Positions 57,126 through 64,000 of a stretch of 64,000 nucleotides of DNA are shown here, in pieces. A program made the translations under genes and the position numbers. Source of the stretch: Microstegium vimineum. Taxonomy: Eukaryota; Streptophyta; Magnoliopsida; Poales; Poaceae. The notes under the pieces are model-generated. The model was not told the origin of the DNA, ran no database searches, and saw only the letters and a program-made list of their open reading frames with translations. Numbering within the stretch: position 1 is the stretch's first letter; every line of letters begins with the position of its first letter. Where the stretch lies: contig CM039120.1 of NCBI GenBank assembly GCA_022036555.1, positions 11,508,179-11,572,178 of the forward strand. Reading direction: 5' to 3'.

Positions 57126-57806
57126 CTAGGGAATGTTTTTTTCTCCTTCTATGGGTCCTTCATTATAAACGTTAATGTAGGGGGTGTTTTCAAGAATCTT
57201 CATGAGAAGACTCTTCCCTTCACTAACAGGTAAACACAGGAAGGCTCCCCTAGAAGTCATGTCAAGAATTTGTGCAGAATTTTTGCTAAGACCGCCATAA
57301 AAATGTTGTAACAATGTTGGCTCGGTTATAGCAAGATCAGGGCCAGATGATACTAGATCTAAGAGACGGGCCCATGCCATACCAAGAGGTTCTTTCTCCT
57401 TTTGTGAGAAAGGGATGACCTCTTTTCGAAGACGAACAACTCGAGGGGTGGGAAAGAAAGCTAGGCAGAATTTGGATTGTAACTTTTCCCACTCTCCGTT
57501 TGCATCATCTACGTGGCGAAAATACCATTGTTTGGCTATTCCCATCAAAGAGAATGGAAATAACTTCCACTTAAGGGTACCTCGCCTCATCCCATGGATG
57601 AGGACACATGAACACAATTGTTCGAAGTCACATAGATGAGTGTAGGGGTTTTCGTCTTCGTCCCGAAAAAAAGGTTTGTTCTGAACCATCCTTATGAGGC
57701 TTGGGCGAAGCTCATAATGAATGTCTAATATAGTCTGAGATGAACTAGGTGGCTCCAACCTAGCGCCCGTTGGAGCACCATACTCGAAGAGAGGTGTTTG
57801 ATCCAT
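57126..57806 (-). CDS. gag of the non-autonomous LTR element
   Basis: A 226-codon frame starting MDQTPLFEYGAPTGARLEP. It carries the Ty3/gypsy retrotransposon-gag landmarks: HLCDFEQLCSCVLIHGM, LKWKLFPFSLMGIAKQWYF, EWEKLQSKFCLAFFPTPRVV, LRKEVIPFSQKEKEPLGMAWARL and LLQHFYGGLSKNSAQILDM. It would form the particle that packages the element RNA. It is intact until it meets TAG at 57126-57128 just after the A7 run, from which the next ORF continues in another frame. It starts 75 bp inside the PBS. Confidence 0.86.
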   Translation of the reverse strand: MDQTPLFEYGAPTGARLEPPSSSQTILDIHYELRPSLIRMVQNKPFFRDEDENPYTHLCDFEQLCSCVLIHGMRRGTLKWKLFPFSLMGIAKQWYFRHVDDANGEWEKLQSKFCLAFFPTPRVVRLRKEVIPFSQKEKEPLGMAWARLLDLVSSGPDLAITEPTLLQHFYGGLSKNSAQILDMTSRGAFLCLPVSEGKSLLMKILENTPYINVYNEGPIEGEKNIP

Positions 57807-57880
57807 AAATGTGTATGTGGAAAGAAAGGTTTAAATGAAACAAGGATAATAGGACCAAAGGGTACTAGTTAAAAGCTACT

Positions 57881-57900
57881 GTTCCCCGGCAACGGCGCCA
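57881..57900 (-). other. primer binding site of the gag-protease element
   Basis: TGGCGCCGTTGCCGGGGAAC on the minus strand, eight bases inside the 5' LTR. It is a common gypsy PBS. Confidence 0.9.
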
Positions 57901-57908
57901 GAAATGCT

Positions 57909-59414
57909 TGTTGGTATTTCTTATGACTATTGGATAAATCCGCAAGCGCACAGATTATACCGATGTAGCACTTCACCAGGAGTATTCCAGGTATCATATT
58001 TTCCTCAGGGAACGATAGTGATCTAACTAGGATTAAAGATATGTCCTATGATGAATCAAGGGATACTATGATAACTGGGTTGAGAGGTTCTATGTAGCAA
58101 AGATATCTAACAAGGCAAAGCTGGTTATACTGGCTTTATCAGCCCTTCTCTTGCAGGAGGCGATGGGATAGATCAGAAAGAGGGCAAAACTCTAACCGGA
58201 CCGTGCCATCATGTTGTATTGAGGCCTTACCTTTTAAGAACTTATCTGACACACGTGGTGGAATACGAAGACTAGATAGAGTTGTCACCTTCTAATAGCA
58301 TGCACAAACAATCCGCGCGATAAGTGATTTACAAAGGCAAGATCTAGTCTAGACACCACGTCTACACTATTCTTACTACTTTAACCCTACGTTAAGGCTA
58401 AAGCACTCTACTTAAAGTAAAGCGATGAACAAGCATGAAAAGGTGTATGACAGCTAAACCAGATTTAGAATATTAATTGCTATAAAGAACTCAGATGTAT
58501 CACTTACAAGTGCTGAACTTACAAGAGGATCGCATCCGCTGAGGTAGAGCTCCGGAGAAGATTCCCGACAGATCCGGGGCTTTCTCCAGAAGACTTCCCT
58601 CACTCTCCTCCAACTAGCATAGCACTACTACTAAGGAGTAGTTTCTCCAATGAGGCATGAGTGAGAGTGAGGGCCTACGGGGTCTATTTATAGCTAGAGG
58701 TGGAGTAGGGGCTACTCTGATGCCACTTCAGCGATCCGCGCCACCTCCATCAGCCACCGTAGGATGAAACCGTCATTATAACCGTCTTAAATCAACGGAG
58801 GAGATCAAGTGGATGCATGGCGGCATGCAGGAAGTCGGTGGGGAGCTGGAACCACCATATGGTGATTCGGCCGAACCCTATGACAGGTGGGCCCTACCAC
58901 TTTTCTTCTAGAAGCTGACCCCACTGGTCAGGGGGCCTGTGGGTGGTCTCTGGCCCCACCTAGGCATTTGGCCGAATGCCTTTTGGGGCCAAATGGGCTC
59001 ATCTTTCGCAGATGGCTTCTAGACGTAATGCCCATCATGATGGTGTATGCCTTGTGCACATTTGCCATACTTGGAAATATGACATGTTGGTCCTATTGAT
59101 CCTTGTGCTGTGAATCTGGACCATTGAGAGGTGAATATACTTGGATCCAAGGGTGGAGAGTATTCTTGAGGTTGTTAAATGGATCATGGGGGCTAAGGAT
59201 GCCAAGTGGGTCCATAGGGTGGTCGGCTGACCCCCTAAGTGGGCCCACTGGCTCCCAAAAGTCCCCATTTGTCATTACCTGCATCAAATAGTCATGGGAC
59301 ATGTGGAACTAGTTATTGGGTAAATTATGTTCATGCTATTCTTGTTTTCCTTTGAATATCAGGATGTTGACGGTGTTTTGATGGTGATAAAATAGCTTGT
59401 AATTACCGTCAACA
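57909..59414 (-). repeat. 5' LTR of the gag-protease element
   Basis: 1,506 bp, matching 25639-27143. TATAAATA is at 58685-58692 (minus). The palindrome TTCGGCCGAA is at 58866-58875; a second copy at 58967-58976 has one mismatch (TTTGGCCGAA). The target duplication GTTAG follows at 59415-59419. Confidence 0.95.
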
Positions 59415-59419
59415 GTTAG

Positions 59420-61340
59420 TTCGAGGGTACAATGATCTTATGGGATTGGAAATAGTTCTTGAGTTTCTTGGCGGCCATAACAATTGCATTTGCAACCTTT
59501 TCTAGCTCTATGTAGTGCTTCTTGGGTCCTTCGAGGGTTTCTGAGACGTAATAGATCGGCAGTTGCTTTTTCTGATGGTCGTTGAGGGTTTCTTTGACTA
59601 ATATTGCACTGACGGCGTGGGGAGATGCAGCTATGTAAAGAAGCAATGGTTCACCCGGTACTGGGCTTGTGAGGGTGGTTAGGTGGACGAGGTATTCCTT
59701 GAGTTTCTCGAAAGCTTTTTGCTGGGCAGGGCTCCAGTTGAATGGTTCGGAGCTCTTCAGGACCTAGAAGAATGGTAGCCCCCGCTCGGCCGATCTTGAG
59801 ATGAATCTGTTTAGCGAGGCTAGACAGTCGGCGAGCTTTTGTGCTGCCTTCCTAGAGGTCGGGGGTTGCATTGTCCGTATGGCATCGATCTTGACGGGGT
59901 TTGCCTCTATCCCTCTGGCCGAGACCAAGCAGCGAGTAACTTGCCCTTGCTAACGCCGAAGATGCATTTCTTAGGGTTAAGCTTGAGTTTTGCGTGGTGG
60001 AGGTTGTCAAAAGCGTGGGAGAGATCGCTGATGTGATCTTGTTTCAGTTTGCTCTGGACGACTATGTCATCAACGTAAGTTGAGACTATGGGGTCATCTT
60101 TGAAGATCTCCGTTGTCATGCGGGCGAAGGTTGGGCCGGCGTTGCGCAGGCCCTCTGCCATTCTGCGAAAATAGTAGGTGCCAAATGGAGTGATGAAGCG
60201 TGTCTTTTCTTCATCCTCCGTGTTTATCCAAATCTGGTGATGCCCCGAAAAAGCAGTCCAGTAAGGATATGAACTCACAACCAGCTGCCGCATTGACGAG
60301 GGTACTAATTTGGGGTAAGGGGAAGTCATCTTTCGGGCACGCCTTGTTGAGGCTGGTGAAATCTACGCACATGTGACACTTCTTGTTCTTTTTCTGCACG
60401 AGGACAATGTTTGATAGCCAGGTGGGGTATTTGACTAGGCGGATCACCCCCGCATCGAGCAGGTGGTTGACCTCTGACCTGGCTGCCTGCTTTCTCTCTT
60501 CGGACATTTTGTGAAGCTTCTGCTTGATGGGTGGGTACTTATTGCTGACGTGGAGGCTGTGCTCTATTAAGTGTCTATTGACCCACATAGGTCCTCTACA
60601 GACCAGGCGAAGGCATCGCTATGGTCACGGAGAAATCTTATGAGTTTTTCTTCTGTGTCGCTGTCCAGCAGTTTTGAGATGATGACTAGCTTCGATGGGT
60701 CATCGGGAGACAGTTGTACCACCTTGGTCTCCTCTTCTACTTGGGCCCACGGGAGTAGCCTCGCTTCCTCCTCCAGGGATACTTTTCCCTTTGTGCCTTC
60801 TTTTGTTCCTCTCTTACACAATGTATGTTCTTTTGCCCGGGGTAGCCGTATCCTCATCAATCCTAGCGCTAATCTGATCACCGTATACTGCGATGATACC
60901 TCTAGGGGCTGGTAGTTTCATGCAGAGATGGCCGGGTGTATTACTGCGCGGAACTTGTTCATTATGCCAAAGATGACATTGTAGTTGTAGTACATATCAA
61001 CCACGTCAAAGGTGATATGCTTGGTGTGGTTGTTGTGCTTGTCGCCAAAGGATACTAGGAGGGTGATCTTACTGATGGCCCTGACTTGTTGACCTCCAAA
61101 ACCGAATAGTGGGTTCCCGGCCGGCTGCAGCAAGTTTCTATCTAGCTTCATGTTGTCGAAGGTTGAGGTGAATAAGATGTCTGCTAAGATGCCAGTGTCT
61201 ACCAGTATCTTGGTGATGGTCCAGCCTACGATGTTGGTCTCGATGACCATCGCGTCTGTGTGGGGGTAGTCCTTGAGCCTCATATCTGAGCCGTTGAAGG
61301 TTATGGGGATGTGTGACCAGTGAGAGTTCTTGTGGGGACC
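59420..61340 (-). pseudogene. gypsy (Tat-like) protease and reverse transcriptase remnant
   Basis: The outermost gypsy element, minus strand. Protease from 61,340: HIPITFNGSDMRLKDYPHTD, KILVDTGILADILF (catalytic Asp-Thr-Gly present) and FGGQQVRAISKITLLVSFGD. The linker ORF is at 60567-60881. RT follows: KKNKKCHMCVDFTSLNKACP, FITPFGTYYFRRMAEGL, YVDDIVVQS (60211-60588, 59907-60329), then the RNase H part (AASPHAVSAILVKE...KKHYIELEKVA) up to 59,420. Several frameshifts and stops. Coding resumes at 25,633 after the inserted element. Confidence 0.86.
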
Positions 61341-64000
61341 TGTCAATGTTCTACCACCGATAGCCTGCCACGAGGGTACCCGAGACAGTTGTTCGGGCTT
61401 TGGCGAATAATGAAACTCGGTGGTTATGCAAAGATACTCACGATTTATACTCGTTCGGGCCCTCGACTTGGTTGAGTAATAGCCTTTACATCCAATCAGC
61501 GTTAGCCTGTTTGCGTCATGTTGCTTTGAGTATTGAGTATGCACTGTGTGTTGCGTCTTGTTTATAGGGGGTACCCTCAGCAGCCCTTTATAGTTCAGGT
61601 GTTGTAGAGGGTTGTTTGAGTCCTACTCGAATACAAGGCTAGAGTCCTAAGCTATGCTTCGAGCGTCTTTCCTTGTATAGTTCGAGTTGTAGTGTTTGGA
61701 TCTGCACGTCGCTTTGCTCCGTGTCCTTCTTGGCGATTGGGCTATGGGTCTTGTTGCCAAGGTCCACTTCCCTGTAGTACGGTCTATGTGGAGCTCGTAG
61801 GGTTCCCCATCGACAAGCCCCGATCATTTCATGATTGAGCTTCAAGGGCATGATTGTTGTAGACTTGATCCGGTTCTTCTTGAAGTGAAATCTTGAGATG
61901 GTCTTCTTTGTTTCTTCTTCTGGCTGATGTGTACTTTTTTGTAAAAAAATACACTCAATGAGTGTAGCCCCGAGCCTCTTGCTATTTTGTACAAAAAGCA
62001 AGAGGGTCTTCTTGTCTTGTCGTCTTCCGGGTTCTTCTTGATGATCGCTGGGAGTGCAATTTTCTTTGCACTCACTGAGTGTAGCCCCGAGCTTCTTGTT
62101 TTTTGGTACAAAAAGCTAGAGGGTCAAAAATTTGAAAATGTGTTTTTCTATGGTGGATACTTGCAGCCCCAAGCCTTCTCCAGGTTCTTTTCTCTTGAAA
62201 AGAAGCCGGCAGAAGGGTCTTGATTTGTATTCCTTTGGTCTTTGTCATTTGTTTGTCATGGATCGGTTCTGTATACCCCCGGGTGGATGCCTTCTTGTAC
62301 TTTTGTTGTTTTTGCTGCCAGGAATCTTGCTTTTGTACACTATTTGCCTCTTTTGCTGCTTTGCTCTTTTGTTTTTTCTTTTTCTTTCTCGTGATCCTTG
62401 TCATTGTGTGTTTTTGGCTGGCTATAAATACCCTCCTTGTATGTTGTGGTTTGGCCTTGAGTAGGAAAAGATTTTTGAGTCTCCTTTGTGTCTTTCTTCC
62501 ATAGATATGTTGGTGTGCGAAGTTGAGCAGCCCCGGGCTTATGCTTGCTTGGTAATGAACGTTCTAGTAGTTAGAAGAGTTCTTGTGAAAGGGGTTAGAA
62601 GCAGACTAACCCTCGGGGAGATTTTCCTGAGAAGTTTGAGGGTGCAGGTAGAAGAGTCCTTGTGAGATGGCTTCCATGCCTGCTCTATCTGCTTTTCAAT
62701 CTTCGGGCTGTCATTGTTGCCGCTCCTGGGTTGGCAGATGTGGTGCACTCCACTTTCTTGGCGGTTAATGCTTGTACCGAGCTCTTGCTAGATGATCCTG
62801 AGTTGGAGTTTGGTGATCATATTGGTGTGCTCGTCCAGTACGTGGTTGTCTCCATGTGTATAGCCTTGGTTGTGCTGCGTCTCGTGTAGTTGTAGTGCTT
62901 CCGGGTTGTATGTACTCTACTGGGTAGTGACTAGGGTCTTCTTGTTCTTTACCACTTGAATTTCATTATGGCCATAGTACTGCTTTATATGTTGTGGCTT
63001 GGGATCCTGAGTTGTGGTCGAATTCCACTGGGTTCCTTGTCACAACATTTAGAAACTTTATCTCCATCTTGTATCTAAGTTGATCCAATCCTGTTGGGCC
63101 TTTTGTAATCTTTGTATTGTCTGTGATAAATGAGATGCATAAATTTTCTCTGTCCGAGTTCTTTTTTTGGTTGTAATCCTTTGGCACTATAATTTTGTAT
63201 ATGATCCTTCATATATTTCTGAGTTGTTTGTTTTCTGTACTGGCTGCTTGTAGGTGAATTGTACTGTGGCTCTCTAGAATATTCTTTGGATATTCTTATC
63301 TTGTCCTGCTGCTTTGAATGTGCACTGTTCACCCATGATGGTGTATTCATGTATGTGTATGTCCTTTTGTCCTCTTGTTGTTGCAGGTTCACATGGTTGT
63401 ACTTTTGCTTCGAATTCTTATCTTCTTGTAGACTTGGTGTCTGTGCACCCAAAGTTGCCTATAAATATGGATGCTCTTTACATGTTGTGTATTGAAGTCC
63501 TTTTGATATATCCTGAGTAGCCATGGAGATTGTTCTTGGCGAGCTTGACGAGCCCCTGGGCTTGCTCTTCCCTTTCTGCTAGCATCTTTTGGTGAATGGT
63601 GTAGGTCTTGTGATAGGGATTAGTAGCAGGCTAATCTCGGAGTGGTATTTAGCTGTAAGAAGCATTGAGGCAAATGGTGTAGGACTTGTGATTCGGGTGG
63701 TGCATGTTGCGCTGCCTAATCTTCTAGTCCCTGTCCTCCATCCTTTTTGCTCTCCTTACAGTGAGGATTGGCGCGTGGTCTGGCTTGTTTTTTGACAGTC
63801 CGTTGAAAATCAGCCATTGTTCTGTCTTCTGCTGTGCCATTGCGGCTCAGACCGGTGCAGATCAGCATGTGTTGGGAGTTGGTGCTAGGTTCTTCCATAT
63901 TGATGTGATTATCGCTGTCAATCTTGGATGACTTGTGGGTGCCTTCTGTAGCACCTATAGCAACCTTGGATGTGCGTCCTTCCTTTGGAGAAAAGTACGT
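61341..64000. repeat. probable LTR of a further retroelement, cut by window edge
   Basis: At 61341 the protease reading frame of the gypsy element ends abruptly and a sequence starting TGTCAATGTTCTACC begins, a TG-initiated LTR-like edge of a type common in grass gypsy elements. The following 2.6 kb is T-rich, lacks coding domains and repeats the phrase AGCCCCGAGC. No second LTR, PBS or TSD partner can be seen inside the window, so the extent and orientation are unknown. Confidence 0.45.
61951..62127. repeat. direct repeats of about 57 bp
   Basis: Two copies (about 61951-62008 and 62070-62127) of a unit running TGAGTGTAGCCCCGAGC through GTACAAAAAGC to GAGGGTC, spaced 119 bp. A weaker third copy lies at 62,156-62,220 (TTGCAGCCCCAAGCC..AGAAGGGTC). 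Confidence 0.85.

Larger units (their letters stand above)
25639..59414 (-). mobile_element. non-autonomous gag-protease LTR retrotransposon, containing nested insertions
   Basis: The LTRs 25639-27143 and 57909-59414 start TGTTGG and end CAACA, with TSD GTTAG. Own internal DNA is 27144-28390 and 53030-57908 (about 6.1 kb); the rest is a Harbinger element with its own insertions. Orientation is minus: the PBS lies beside the right LTR (57881-57900) and a polypurine stretch beside the left LTR. Coding is limited to gag and a protease-like region. No RT, RNase H or integrase exists, so it must be mobilised by another gypsy element's enzymes. The insertion split the RT/RNase H region of an older gypsy element. 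Confidence 0.93.

Noticed and set aside
57120..57150. Programmed -1 frameshift at A AAA AAC between gag and the next ORF
   Set aside because: The slippery heptamer is in the right phase, but the -1 frame hits a stop within about eight codons. The downstream ORF is in the +1 frame. A one-base indel or +1 event is required.

Overview
This is a plant nuclear window, almost certainly from a grass (Poaceae). The evidence is Stowaway, CACTA, hAT and PIF/Harbinger elements of grass type, Sirevirus and Tat-lineage LTR retrotransposons, a large-family LRR receptor kinase gene, and spliced introns with GT..AG ends. The species cannot be fixed from sequence alone. There is no bacterial, organellar or CRISPR content.

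Layout. Positions 1-9.4 kb are AT-rich intergenic DNA with small transposons and tandem duplications. The host-gene island is 9.5-20.7 kb: an LRR-XII-type receptor kinase (+) broken by two single-base deletions; a KH-domain RNA-binding protein gene (-) that has become a pseudogene and is split by an L1-type LINE, which is itself split by a Sirevirus solo LTR; and a MYC-type bHLH transcription factor (-) whose C-terminal domain is frameshifted. From 21 to 24.7 kb there are a hAT element, a decayed Harbinger-like element and a retroelement promoter fragment.

From 24.7 kb to the right edge the window is one nested stack of transposons. Outermost is a decayed Tat-like gypsy element (24,711-25,633 and 59,420-61,340, minus). 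Into it went a non-autonomous gag-protease LTR element (25,639-59,414; TSD GTTAG). That element received a PIF/Harbinger element (28,391-53,029; TSD TAA). The Harbinger element received a Sirevirus copia element (29,987-50,783; TSD TCAGC/CCAGC), and the Sirevirus received a Tat-lineage gypsy element (36,388-46,320; TSD TCTCC). A solo LTR of the same Tat family sits in the Harbinger element in the opposite orientation (51,590-52,401; TSD GTGCC). A further LTR-like sequence runs from 61,341 off the right edge.

The most interesting unit is the Tat element. Between integrase and 3' LTR it carries an antisense, five-exon gene with its own TATA box, encoding a plant-mobile-domain (PMD, aminotransferase-like) protein with a proline-rich linker and coiled coil. 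The whole element, LTRs and both coding strands included, is filled with a short motif, CCGAT/ATCGG (usually GCCGAT or ACCGAT): about 95 hand-counted copies in 9.9 kb against about 19 expected. The enclosing non-autonomous element has its own unrelated dispersed motif, the palindrome TTCGGCCGAA (seven perfect copies). The Sirevirus LTRs carry a third cluster (GGACGC/GCGTCC). Family-specific dispersed motifs, one of them paired with a captured accessory gene, are compatible with element-specific recognition such as self-directed anti-silencing or activation. That function is inference, not something the sequence proves.
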